Source of the DNA: Canna indica
Taxonomy: Eukaryota > Streptophyta > Magnoliopsida > Zingiberales > Cannaceae
DNA: 64,000 nt
Reading direction: 5' to 3'
Assembly (NCBI GenBank): GCA_034359265.1
Contig: CP136896.1
Span: 35,268,001 to 35,332,000, forward strand
A program made the position numbers and the translations under genes. Positions 35,332 through 46,782 of the stretch are shown piece after piece. The notes under the pieces are model-generated. The model was not told the DNA's origin, made no database searches, and saw only the letters and a program-made list of their open reading frames with translations. The number at the start of each line of letters is the position of its first letter. Position 1 is the stretch's first letter.

Positions 35332-38300
35332 CTCCCATCACAGTGAATGTTCTGGAGTCGCTCGGTACTCAAATTACTGGGCGTTTCGAGCCGATACCTC
35401 GAAGTTCAATCAGTCGGCCTCGTTCAAAATCAATTCGAAAAATCGTGCAATTCTTTGGATTAGTCTGTCAAAAATAACTCGATTAACAACTTCTCCCATC
35501 ACAGTGAATGTTCTAGAGTCGCTCGGGACTCAGATTACAGGGCGTTTCGAGCCGATACCCCGAAGTTCAATCAGTCGGCATCGTTCAAGATCTATTCGAA
35601 AAATCATGCAATTCTTTGCATTAGTCTGTCAAAAATAACTCAATTAACAACTTCTCCCATCATAGTTAATGTTCTGGAGTCGCTCGGGACTCAGATTACA
35701 GGGCGTTTCGAGCCGATACCCCGAATTTCAATCAGTCGGCTTCGTTCAAGATTCTATTCGAAAAATCGTGCAATTCTGTGCATTAGTCTGTCAAAAATAA
35801 CTCGATTAACAACTTCTCGCATCGCAGTGAATGTTCTGGAGTCGCTCGGTACTCAGATTACTGGGTGTTTCGAGCCGATACCCCAAAGTTCAATCAGTCG
35901 GCCTCGTTCAAAATCAATTCAAAAAATCGTGCAATTCTTTGCATTAGTCTGTCAAAAATAACTCGATTAACAACTTCTCCCGTTACAGTGAATGTTCTGG
36001 AGTCGCTCGGGACTCAGATTACAGGGCGTTTCGAGCCGATACCCCGAAGTTCAATCAGTCGGCATCGTTCAAGATCTATTCGAAAAATCATGCAATTCTT
36101 TGCATTAGTCTATCAAAAATAACTCGATTAACAACATCTCCCATCACAGTGAATGTTCTGGAGTCGCTCGGGACTCTGATTACAGGGCGTTTCGAGCCGA
36201 TACCCCGAAGTTCAATCAGTCTGCTTCGTTCAAGATTCGATTCGATAAATAGTGCAATTTTGTGCATTAGTCTGTCAAGAATAACTCGATTAACAACTTC
36301 TCCCATCGCAGTGAATGTTCTGGAGTCGCTCGGTACTCAGATTTCTGGGCGTTTCGAGCCGATACCCCGAAGTTCAATCAATCGGCCTCGATCAAAATCA
36401 ATTCGAAAAATCGTGGAATTCTTTGCATTACTCTGTCAAAAATAACTCGATTAACAACTTCTCCCATCACAGTGAATGTTTTGGAGTCGCTGGGACTCAG
36501 ATTACAGTGCGTTTCGAGCCGATACCCCGAAGTTCAATCAGTCGGCATCGTTCAAGATCTATTCGAAAAAGCATGCAATTCTTTGCATTAGTCTGTCAAA
36601 AATAACTCGATTAACAACTTCTCCCATCACAGTGAATCTTCTGGAGTCGCTCGGGACTCTGATTACAGGGCGTTTCGAGCCGATACCCCGAAGTTCAATC
36701 AGTCTGCTTCGTTCAAGATTCTATTCGAAAAATAGTGCAATTATGTGCATTAGTCTGTCGAGAATAACTCGATTAACAACTTCTCCCATCACAGTGAATG
36801 TTCTGGAGTCGCTCGGTACTCAAATTACTGGGCGTTTCGAGCCGATACCTCGAAGTTCAATCAGTCGGCCTCGTTCAAAATCAATTCGAAAAATCGTGCA
36901 ATTCTTTGGATTAGTCTGTCAAAAATAACTCGATTAACAACTTCTCCCATCACAGTGAATGTTCTAGAGTCGCTCGGGACTCAGATTACAGGGCGTTTCG
37001 AGCCGATACCCCGAAGTTCAATCAGTCGGCATCGTTCAAGATCTATTCGAAAAATCATGCAATTCTTTGCATTAGTCTGTCAAAAATAACTCAATTAACA
37101 ACTTCTCCCATCATAGTTAATGTTCTGGAGTCGCTCGGGACTCAGATTACAGGGCGTTTCGAGCCGATACCCCGAATTTCAATCAGTCGGCTTCGTTCAA
37201 GATTCTATTCGAAAAATCGTGCAATTCTGTGCATTAGTCTGTCAAAAATAACTCGATTAACAACTTCTCGCATCGCAGTGAATGTTCTGGAGTCGCTCGG
37301 TACTCAGATTACTGGGTGTTTCGAGCCGATACCCCAAAGTTCAATCAGTCGGCCTCGTTCAAAATCAATTCGAAAAATCGTGCAATTCTTTGCATTAGTC
37401 TGTCAAAAATAACTCGATTAACAACTTCTCCCATCACAGTGAATGTTCTGGAGTCGCTCGGGACTCAGATTACAGGGCATTTCAAGCCGATACCCCGAAG
37501 TTCAATCAGTCGGCATCGTTCAAGATCTATTCGAAAAATCATGCAATTCTTTGCATTAGTCTATCAAAAATAACTCGATTAACAACTTCTCCCAACACAG
37601 TGAATGTTCTGGAGTCGCTCGGGACTCTGATTATAGGGCGTTCCGAGCCGATACCCCGAAGTTCAATCAGTCTGCTTCGTTCAAGATTCGATTCGAAAAA
37701 TAGTGCAATTCTGTGCATTAGTCTGTCAAGAATAACTCGATTAACAACTTCTCCCATCGCACTGAATGTTCTGGAGTCGCTCGGTACTCAGATTTCTGGG
37801 CGTTTCGAGCCGATACCCCGAAGTTCAATCAGTCGGCCTCGTTCAAAATCAATTCGAAAAATCGTGCAATTCTTTGCATTACTCTGTCAAAAATAACTCG
37901 ATTAACAACTTCTCCCATCACAGTGAATGTTCTGGAGTCGCTGGGACTCAGATTACAGTGCGTTTCGAGCCGATACCCCGAAGTTCAATCAGTCGGCATC
38001 GTTCAAGATCTATTCGAAAAAGCATGCAATTCTTTGCATTAGTCTGTCAAAAATAACTCGATTAACAACTTCTCCCATCACAGTGAATCTTCTGGAGTCG
38101 CTCGGGACTCTGATTACAGGGCGTTTCGAGCCGATACCCCGAAGTTCAATCAGTCTGCTTCGTTCAAGATTCTATTCGAAAAATAGTGCAATTCTGTGCA
38201 TTAGTCTGTCGAGAATAACTCGATTAACAATTTCTCCCATCACAGTGAATGTTCTGGAGTCGCTCGGTACTCAGATTACTGGGCGTTTCGAGCCGATACC

Positions 38301-40652
38301 CCGAAGTTCAATCAGTCGGCCTCGTTCAAAATCAATTCGAAAAATCGTGCAATTCTTTGGATTAGTCTGTCAAAAATAACTCGATTAACAACTTCTCCCA
38401 TCATAGTTAATGTTCTGGAGTCGCTCGGGACTCAGATTACAGGGCGTTTCGAGCCGATACCCCGAATTTCAATCAGTCGGCTTCGTTCAAGATTCTATTC
38501 GAAAAATCGTGCAATTCTGTGCATTAGTCTGTCAAAAATAACTCGATTAACAACTTCTCCCATCGCAGTGAATGTTCTGGAGTCGCTCGGTACTCAGATT
38601 ACTGGGTGTTTCGAGCCGATACCCCAAAGTTCAATCAGTCGGCCTCGTTCAAAATCAATTCGAAAAATCGTGCAATTCTTTGCATTAGTCTGTCAAAAAT
38701 AACTCGATTAACAACTTCTCCCATCACAGTGAATGTTCTGGAGTCGCTCGGGACTCAGATTACAGGGCGTTTCGAGCCGATACCCCGAAGTTCAATCAGT
38801 CGGCATCGTTCAAGATCTATTCGAAAAATCATGCAATTCTTTGCATTAGTCTATCAAAAATAACTCGATTAACAACTTCTCCCATCACAGTGAATGTTCT
38901 GGAGTCGCTCGGGACTCTGATTACAGGGCGTTTCGAGCCGATACCCCGAAGTTCAATCAGTCTGCTTCGTTCAAGATTCGAATCGAAAAATAGTGCAATT
39001 CTGTGCATTAGTCTGTCAAGAATAACTCGATTAACAACTTCTCCCATCGCAGAGAATGTTCTGGAGTCGCTCGGTACTCAGATTTCTGGGCGTTTCGAGC
39101 CGATACCCCGAAGTTCAATCAGTCGGCCTCGTTCAAAATCAATTCGAAAAATCGTGCAATTCTTTGCATTAGTCTGTCAAAAATAACTCGATTAACAACT
39201 TCTCCCATCGCAGTGAATGTTCTGGAGTCGCTCGGTACTCAGATTACTGGGCGTTTCGAGCCGATACCTCGAAGTTCAATCAGTCGGCCTCGTTCAAAAT
39301 CAATTCGAAAAATCGTGCAATTCTTTGGATTAGTCTGTCAAAAATAACTCGATTAACAACTTCTCCCATCACAGTGAATGTTCTAGAGTCGCTCGGGACT
39401 CAGATTACAGGGCGTTTCGAGCCGATACCCCGAAGTTCAATCAGTCGGCATTGTTCAAGATCTATTCGAAAAATCATGCAATTCTTTGCATTAGTCTGTC
39501 AAAAATAACTCAATTAACAACTTCTCCCATCATAGTTAATGTTCTGGAGTCGCTCGGGACTCAGATTACAGGGCGTTTCGAGCCGATACCCCAAATTTCA
39601 ATCAGTCGGCTTCGTTCAAGATTCTATTCGAAAAATCGTGCAATTCTGTGCATTAGTCTGTCAAAAATAACTCGATTAACAACTTCTCCCATCGCAGTGA
39701 ATGTTCTGGAGTCGCTCGGTACTCAGATTACTGGGTGTTTCGAGCCGATACCCCAAAGTTCAATCAGTCGGCCTCGTTCAAAATCAATTCGAAAAATCGT
39801 GCAATTCTTTGCATTAGTCTGTCAAAAATAACTCGATTAACAACTTCTCCCATCACAGTGAATGTTCTGGAGTCGCTCGGGACTCAGATTACAGGGCGTT
39901 TCGAGCCGATACCCCGAAGTTCAATCAGTCGGCATCGTTCAAGATCTATTCGAAAAATCATGCAATTCTTTGCATTAGTCTATCAAAAATAACTCGATTA
40001 ACAACTTCTCCCATCACAGTGAATGTTCTGGAGTCGCTCGGGACTCTGATTACAGGGCGTTTCGAGCCGATACCCCGAAGTTCAATCAGTCTGCTTCGTT
40101 CAAGATTCGATTCGAAAAATAGTGCAATTCTGTGCATTAGTCTGTCAAGAATAACTCGATTAACAACTTCTCCCATCGCAGTGAATGTTCTGGAGTCGCT
40201 CGGTACTCAGATTTCTGGGCGTTTCGAGCCGATACCCCGAAGTTCAATCAGTCGGCCTCGTTCAAAATCAATTCGAAAAATCGTGCAATTCTTTGCATTA
40301 CTCTGTCAAAAATAACTCGATTAACAACTTCTCCCATCACAGTGAATGTTCTGGAGTCGCTGGGACTCAGATTACAGTGCGTTTCGAGCCGATACCCCGA
40401 AGTGCAAACAGTCGGCATCGTTCAAGATCTATTCAAAAAAGCATGCAATTCTTTGCATTAGTCTGTCAAAAATAACTCGATTAACAACTTCTCCCATCAC
40501 AGTGAATCTTCTGGAGTCGCTCGGGACTCTGATTACAGGGCGTTTCGAGCCGATACCCCGAAGTTCGATCAGTCTGCTTCGTTCAAGACTCTATTCGAAA
40601 AATAGTGCAATTCTGTGCATTAGTCTGTCGAGAATAACTCGATTAACAACTT

Positions 40653-40813
40653 CTCCCATCACAGTGAATGTTCTGGAGTCGCTCGGTACTCAGATTACTG
40701 GGCGTTTCGAGCCGATACCCCGAAGTTCAATCAGTCGGCATCGTTCAAGATCTATTCGAAAAATCATGCAATTCTTTGCATTAGTCTGTCAAAAATAACT
40801 CAATTAACAACTT
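40653..40813 (+). repeat. Chimeric monomer H/C
   Basis: The 5' part has catcac with ggtactcagattactgg, as in the equivalent monomer of the sister unit (38234). The 3' part has cggcatcg, agatctattcg, aatcatgc and actcaatt, as in C. It is followed by D, the normal successor of C. An H and a C appear fused, which explains why this unit has eight rather than nine monomers. Confidence 0.8.
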
Positions 40814-42265
40814 CTCCCATCATAGTTAATGTTCTGGAGTCGCTCGGGACTCAGATAACAGGGCGTTTCGAGCCGATACCCCGAATTTCAATCAGTCGGC
40901 TTCGTTCAAGATTCTATTCGAAAAATCGTGCAATTCTGTGCATTAGTCTTTCAAAAATAACTCGATTAACAACTTCTCCCATCGCAGTGAATGTTCTGGA
41001 GTCGCTCGGTACTCAGATTACTGGGTGTTTCGAGCCGATACCCCAAAGTTCAATCAGTCGGCCTCGTTCAAAATCAATTCGAAAAATCGTGCAATTCTTT
41101 GCATTAGTCTGTCAAAAATAACTCGATTAACAACTTCTCCCATCACAGTGAATGTTCTGGAGTCGCTCGGGACTCAGATTACAGGGCGTTTCGAGCCGAT
41201 ACCCCGAAGTTCAATCAGTCGGCATCGTTCAAGATCTATTCGAAAAATCATGCAATTCTTTGCATTAGTCTATCAAAAATAACTCGATTAACAACTTCTC
41301 CCATCACAGTGAATGTTCTGGAGTCGCTCGGGACTCTGATTACAGGGCGTTTCGAGCCGATACCCCGAAGTTCAATCAGTCTGCTTCGTTCAAGATTCGA
41401 ATCGAAAAATAGTGCAATTCTGTGCATTAGTCTGTCAAGAATAACTCGATTAACAACTTCTCCCATCGCAGAGAATGTTCTGGAGTCGCTCGGTACCCAG
41501 ATTTCTGGGCGTTTCGAGCCGATACCCCGAAGTTCAATCAGTCGGCCTCGTTCAAAATCAATTCGAAAAATCGTGCAATTCTTTGCATTAGTCTGTCAAA
41601 AATAACTCGATTAACAACTTCTCCCATCGCAGTGAATGTTCTGGAGTCGCTCGGTACTCAGATTACTGGGCGTTTCGAGCCGATACCTCAAAGTTCAATC
41701 AGTCGGCCTCGTTCAAAATCAATTCGAAAAATCGTGCAATTCTTTGGATTAGTCTGTCAAAAATAACTCGATTAACAACTTCTCCCATCACAGTGAATGT
41801 TCTAGAGTCGCTCGGGACTCAGATTACAGGGCGTTTCGAGCCGATACCCCGAAGTTCAATCAGTCGGCATTGTTCAAGATCTATTCGAAAAATCATGCAA
41901 TTCTTTGCATTAGTCTGTCAAAAATAACTCAATTAACAACTTCTCCCATCATAGTTAATGTTCTGGAGTCGCTCGGGACTCAGATTACAGGGCGTTTCGA
42001 GCCGATACCCCGAATTTCAATCAGTCGGCTTCGTTCAAGATTCTATTCGAAAAATCATGCAATTCTGTGCATTAGTCTGTCAAAAATAACTCGATTAACA
42101 ACTTCTCCCATCGCAGTGAATGTTCTGGAGTCGCTCGGTACTCAGATTACTGGGTGTTTCGAGCCGATACCCCAAAGTTCAATCAGTCGGCCTCGTTCAA
42201 AATCAATTCGAAAAATCGTGCAATTCTTTGCATTAGTCTGTCAAAAATAACTCGATTAACAACTT

Positions 42266-42426
42266 CTCCCATCACAGTGAATGTTCTGGAGTCGCTCGGG
42301 ACTCAGATTACAGGGCGTTTCGAGCCGATACCCCGAAGTTCAATCAGTCGGCATCGTTCAAGATCTATTCGAAAAATCATGCAATTCTTTGCATTAGTCT
42401 ATCAAAAATAACTCGATTAACAACTT
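42266..42426 (+). repeat. Monomer class F (exemplar, 161 bp)
   Basis: Last monomer of the right-hand hexamer, always just before A. Diagnostic bases are catcacagtg, gggactcagattacagg, cggcatcg, agatctattcg, aatcatgc, attctttgc, gtctatc (gtctgtc in other classes) and actcgattaac. It contains all three small dyads: tcacagtga at monomer positions 7-15, gagtc/gactc at 24-39, and atgcaa/ttgcat at 114-129. A hand count of this copy gives 30 G and 39 C in 161 bp and 10 CpG. Confidence 0.92.
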
Positions 42427-42588
42427 CTCCCATCACAGTGAATGTTCTGGAGTCGCTCGGGACTCTGATTACAGGGCGTTTCGAGCCGATACCCCGAAGT
42501 TCAATCAGTCTGCTTCGTTCAAGATTCGATTCGAAAAATAGTGCAATTCTGTGCATTAGTCTGTCAAGAATAACTCGATTAACAACTT
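42427..42588 (+). repeat. Monomer class A (exemplar, 162 bp)
   Basis: First monomer of the A-B-C-D-E-F hexamer. Diagnostic bases are catcacagtg, gggactctgattacagg, agtctgcttcg, gattcgattcg, aaaaatagtgc, attctgtgc and gtcaagaataac. The length of 162 bp keeps reading phase into the next monomer. It is the best marker of unit starts: A copies occur at 1, 2259, 4194, 4840, 6454, 7261, 9036, 10488, 11134, 12586, 15490, 17103, 20007, 22911, 23879 and 30332, then at intervals from 484 to 1936 bp to 63235. The four leftmost true A copies, up to 4840, carry gattcgatttg instead of gattcgattcg. Confidence 0.93.
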
Positions 42589-42749
42589 CTCCCATCGCAG
42601 TGAATGTTCTGGAGTCGCTCGGTACTCAGATTTCTGGGCGTTTCGAGCCGATACCCCGAAGTTCAATCAGTCGGCCTCGTTCAAAATCAATTCGAAAAAT
42701 CGTGCAATTCTTTGCATTAGTCTGTCAAAAATAACTCGATTAACAACTT
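42589..42749 (+). repeat. Monomer class B (exemplar, 161 bp)
   Basis: Follows A in nearly every unit. Diagnostic bases are catcgcagtg, ggtactcagatttctggg, ccccgaagttc, cggcctcgttcaaaatc, aatcgtgc and attctttgc. Copies left of about 6.6 kb have attactgg instead of atttctgg. A subset between about 33.9 and 62 kb reads cgtggaattc with cattactctg, which creates a GAATTC site. Class E of the same hexamer shares the catcgc, ggtactcag and cggcctcg features, so B and E look like paralogous copies. Confidence 0.92.
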
Positions 42750-42910
42750 CTCCCATCACAGTGAATGTTCTGGAGTCGCTCGGGACTCAGATTACAGGGC
42801 GTTTCGAGCCGATACCCCGAAGTTCAATCAGTCGGCATTGTTCAAGATCTATTCGAAAAATCATGCAATTCTTTGCATTAGTCTGTCAAAAATAACTCAA
42901 TTAACAACTT
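42750..42910 (+). repeat. Monomer class C (exemplar, 161 bp)
   Basis: Third monomer of the right-hand hexamer and fourth of the A' hexamer, so it is shared by both families. Diagnostic bases are catcacagtg, gggactcagattacagg, cggcattg (sometimes cggcatcg), caagatctattcg, aatcatgc, gtctgtc and actcaattaac. Many copies have gttctagag in place of gttctggag. AGATCT occurs only in the C, F and G group. C is nearly always followed by D, and the C-D pair is the most stable unit shared between the two hexamer families. Confidence 0.92.
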
Positions 42911-43072
42911 CTCCCATCATAGTTAATGTTCTGGAGTCGCTCGGGACTCAGATTACAGGGCGTTTCGAGCCGATACCCCGAATTTCAATCAGTCGGCTTC
43001 GTTCAAGATTCTATTCGAAAAATCGTGCAATTCTGTGCATTAGTCTGTCAAAAATAACTCGATTAACAACTT
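42911..43072 (+). repeat. Monomer class D (exemplar, 162 bp)
   Basis: The most distinctive 5' end in the array: catcatagttaatg instead of catcacagtgaatg or catcgcagtgaatg. It also carries ccccgaatttc, cggcttcg, gattctattcg, aatcgtgc and attctgtgc. The extra T in gattctattcg and the attctgtgc segment are shared with A and A', which fits D occupying the A position of the second trimer. A sub-variant with aatcatgcaattctg occurs at 22427, 24526, 41943, 59203 and 62751. Confidence 0.93.
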
Positions 43073-43233
43073 CTCCCATCGCAGTGAATGTTCTGGAGTC
43101 GCTCGGTACTCAGATTACTGGGTGTTTCGAGCCGATACCCCAAAGTTCAATCAGTCGGCCTCGTTCAAAATCAATTCGAAAAATCGTGCAATTCTTTGCA
43201 TTAGTCTGTCAAAAATAACTCGATTAACAACTT
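43073..43233 (+). repeat. Monomer class E (exemplar, 161 bp)
   Basis: Diagnostic bases are catcgcagtg, ggtactcagattactggg, then tgtttcgagcc (T where the other classes have C), ccccaaagttc, cggcctcg, aatcgtgc and attctttgc. It follows D and precedes F in the right-hand hexamer. It is B-like except for the tgtttc and ccccaaag changes. The tgtttc change makes an ATG-free, GTG-start-like frame running into F, which explains the recurrent short open frames there. Confidence 0.92.
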
Positions 43234-43717
43234 CTCCCATCTCAGTGAATGTTCTGGAGTCGCTCGGGACTCAGATTACAGGGCATTTCGAGCCGATACC
43301 CCGAAGTTTAATCAGTCGGCATCGTTCAAGATCTATTCGAAAAATCATGCAATTCTTTGCATTAGTCTATCAAAAATAACTCGATTAACAACTTCTCCCA
43401 TCACAGTGAATGTTCTGGAGTCGCTCGGGACTCTGATTACAGGGCGTTTCAAGCCGATACCCCGAAGTTCAATCAGTCTGCTTCGTTCAAGATTCGATTC
43501 GAAAAATAGTGCAATTCTGTGCATTAGTCTGTCAAGAATAACTCGATTAACAACTTCTCCCATCGCAGTGAATGTTCTGGAGTCGCTCGGTACTCAGATT
43601 TCTGGGCGTTTCGAGCCGATACCCCGAAGTTCAATCAGTCGGCCTCGTTCAAAATCAATTCGAAAAATCGTGCAATTCTTTGCATTAGTCTGTCAAAAAT
43701 AACTCGATTAACAACTT

Positions 43718-44039
43718 CTCCCATCACAGTGAATGTTCTGGAGTCGCTCGGGACTCAGATTACAGGGCGTTTCGAGCCGATACCCCGAAGTTCGATCAGT
43801 CGGCATCGTTCAAGATCTATTCGAAAAATCAGGCAATTCTTTGCATTAGTCTATCAAAAATAACTCGATTAACAACTTCTCCCATCACAGTGAATGTTCT
43901 GGAGTCGCTCGGGACTCAGATTACAGGGCGTTTCGAGCCGATACCCCGAAGTTCGATCAGTCGGCATCGTTCAAGATCTATTCGAAAAATCAGGCAATTC
44001 TTTGCATTAGTCTATCAAAAATAACTCGATTAACAACTT
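43718..44039 (+). repeat. Identical doubled F-variant monomers (2 x 161 bp)
   Basis: The monomers at 43718-43878 and 43879-44039 look identical base for base, including the private changes gttcgatcag and aatcaggcaattc. They represent a very recent single-monomer duplication that preceded the 3065-bp duplication, because the same doublet is found at 46783-47104. Confidence 0.9.
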
Positions 44040-45007
44040 CTCCCATCACAGTGAATGTTCTGGAGTCGCTCGGGACTCTGATTACAGGGCGTTTCGAGCC
44101 GATACCCCGAAGTTCAATCAGTCTGCTTCGTTCAAGATTCGATTCGAAAAATAGTGCAATTCTGTGCATTAGTCTGTCAAGAATAACTCGATTAACAACT
44201 TCTCCCATCGCAGTGAATGTTCTGGAGTCGCTCGGTACTCAGATTTCTGGGCGTTTCGAGCCGATACCCCGAAGTTCAATCAGTCGGCCTCGTTCAAAAT
44301 CAATTCGAAAAATCGTGAAATTCTTTGCATTAGTCTGTCAAAAATAACTCGATTAACAACTTCTCCCATCACAGTGAATGTTCTGGAGTCGCTCGGGACT
44401 CAGATTACAGGACGTTTCGAGCCGATACCCCGAAGTTCAATCAGTCGGCATTGTTCAAGATCTATTCGAAAAATCATGCAATTCTTTGCATTAGTCTGTC
44501 AAAAATAACTCAATTAACAACTTCTCCCATCATAGTTAATGTTCTGGAGTCGCTCGGGACTCAGATTACAGGGCGTTTCGAGCCGATACCCCGAATTTCA
44601 ATCAGTCGGCTTCGTTCAAGATTCTATTCGAAAAATCGTGCAATTCTGTGCATTAGTCTGTCAAAAATAACTCGATTAACAACTTCTCCCATCGCAGTGA
44701 ATGTTCTGGAGTCGCTCGGTACTCAGATTACTGGGTGTTTCGAGCCGATACCCCAAAGTTCAATCAGTCGGCCTCGTTCAAAATCAATTCGAAAAATCGT
44801 GCAATTCTTTGCATTAGTCTGTCAAAAATAACTCGATTAACAACTTCTCCCATCACAGTGAATGTTCTGGAGTCGCTCGGGACTCAGATTACAGGGCGTT
44901 TCGAGCCGATACCCCGAAGTTTAATCAGTCGGCATCGTTCAAGATCTATTCGAAAAATCATGCAATTCTTTGCATTAGTCTATCAAAAATAACTCGATTA
45001 ACAACTT

Positions 45008-45491
45008 CTCCCATCACAGTGAATGTTCTGGAGTCGCTCGGGACTCTGATTACAGGGCGTTTCAAGCCGATACCCCGAAGTTCAATCAGTCTGCTTCGTT
45101 CAAGATTCGATTCGAAAAATAGTGCAATTCTGTGCATTAGTCTGTCAAGAATAACTCGATTAACAACTTCTCCCATCGCAGTGAATGTTCTGGAGTCGCT
45201 CGGTACTCAGATTTCTGGGCGTTTCGAGCCGATACCCCGAAGTTCAATCAGTCGGCCTCGTTCAAAATCAATTCGAAAAATCGTGCAATTCTTTGCATTA
45301 GTCTGTCAAAAATAACTCGATTAACAACTTCTCCCATCACAGTGAATGTTCTGGAGTCGCTCGGGACTCAGATTACAGGGCGTTTCGAGCCGATACCCCG
45401 AAGTTCAATCAGTCGGCATCGTTCAAGATCTATTCGAAAAATCATGCAATTCTTTGCATTAGTCTATCAAAAATAACTCGATTAACAACTT
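45008..45491 (+). repeat. Isolated trimer unit A-B-F (484 bp)
   Basis: A (45008), B (45170), F (45331), then the next A at 45492. This is the ancestral-length unit produced by deletion of C-D-E from a hexamer, or by exchange between the B and E paralogues. It lies at the junction of the 3065-bp duplication. Confidence 0.84.
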
Positions 45492-46782
45492 CTCCCATCA
45501 CAGTGAATGTTCTGGAGTCGCTCGGGACTCTGATTACAGGGCGTTTCGAGCCGATACCCCGAAGTTCAATCAGTCTGCTTCGTTCAAGATTCGATTCGAA
45601 AAATAGTGCAATTCTGTGCATTAGTCTGTCAAGAATAACTCGATTAACAACTTCTCCCATCGCAGTGAATGTTCTGGAGTCGCTCGGTACTCAGATTTCT
45701 GGGCGTTTCGAGCCGATACCCCGAAGTTCAATCAGTCGGCCTCGTTCAAAATCAATTCGAAAAATCGTGCAATTCTTTGCATTAGTCTGTCAAAAATAAC
45801 TCGATTAACAACTTCTCCCATCACAGTGAATGTTCTGGAGTCGCTCGGGACTCAGATTACAGGGCGTTTCGAGCCGATACCCCGAAGTTCAATCAGTCGG
45901 CATTGTTCAAGATCTATTCGAAAAATCATGCAATTCTTTGCATTAGTCTGTCAAAAATAACTCAATTAACAACTTCTCCCATCATAGTTAATGTTCTGGA
46001 GTCGCTCGGGACTCAGATTACAGGGCGTTTCGAGCCGATACCCCGAATTTCAATCAGTCGGCTTCGTTCAAGATTCTATTCGAAAAATCGTGCAATTCTG
46101 TGCATTAGTCTGTCAAAAATAACTCGATTAACAACTTCTCCCATCGCAGTGAATGTTCTGGAGTCGCTCGGTACTCAGATTACTGGGTGTTTCGAGCCGA
46201 TACCCCAAAGTTCAATCAGTCGGCCTCGTTCAAAATCAATTCGAAAAATCGTGCAATTCTTTGCATTAGTCTGTCAAAAATAACTCGATTAACAACTTCT
46301 CCCATCTCAGTGAATGTTCTGGAGTCGCTCGGGACTCAGATTACAGGGCATTTCGAGCCGATACCCCGAAGTTTAATCAGTCGGCATCGTTCAAGATCTA
46401 TTCGAAAAATCATGCAATTCTTTGCATTAGTCTATCAAAAATAACTCGATTAACAACTTCTCCCATCACAGTGAATGTTCTGGAGTCGCTCGGGACTCTG
46501 ATTACAGGGCGTTTCAAGCCGATACCCCGAAGTTCAATCAGTCTGCTTCGTTCAAGATTCGATTCGAAAAATAGTGCAATTCTGTGCATTAGTCTGTCAA
46601 GAATAACTCGATTAACAACTTCTCCCATCGCAGTGAATGTTCTGGAGTCGCTCGGTACTCAGATTTCTGGGCGTTTCGAGCCGATACCCCGAAGTTCAAT
46701 CAGTCGGCCTCGTTCAAAATCAATTCGAAAAATCGTGCAATTCTTTGCATTAGTCTGTCAAAAATAACTCGATTAACAACTT

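Larger units (their letters stand above)
34687..37588 (+). repeat. Two 9-mer units (1451 bp) in tandem
   Basis: Each unit reads A B C' A'' H C D E F (162+161+160+162+161+161+162+161+161 = 1451). Rare bases recur exactly 1451 bp apart: cccgttacag (34528, 35979), caacatctccc (34682, 36133), gcaattttgtgc (34803, 36254), ctcaaattactgg (35370, 36821), and cttctcgcatcgc (35814, 37265). The 34366/35817 mismatch and the 34466/35917 versus 37368 pattern place the duplication start between about 34367 and 34466. Confidence 0.92.
37589..42426 (+). repeat. Alternating 8-mer and 7-mer units (15-monomer, 2419 bp period)
   Basis: 37589-38878 reads A B C' A'' H-like D E F (1290 bp). 38879-40007 reads A B H C D E F (1129 bp). 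40008-41297 and 41298-42426 repeat the pair. Shared rare bases 2419 bp apart are gattcgaatcg (38976, 41395) and catcgcagagaatg (39046, 41465). The H-like copy at 38234 ends as cggcctcg with ggattag, whereas its partner at 40653 ends as cggcatcg with actcaatt, so one of them was altered after duplication. Confidence 0.88.
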
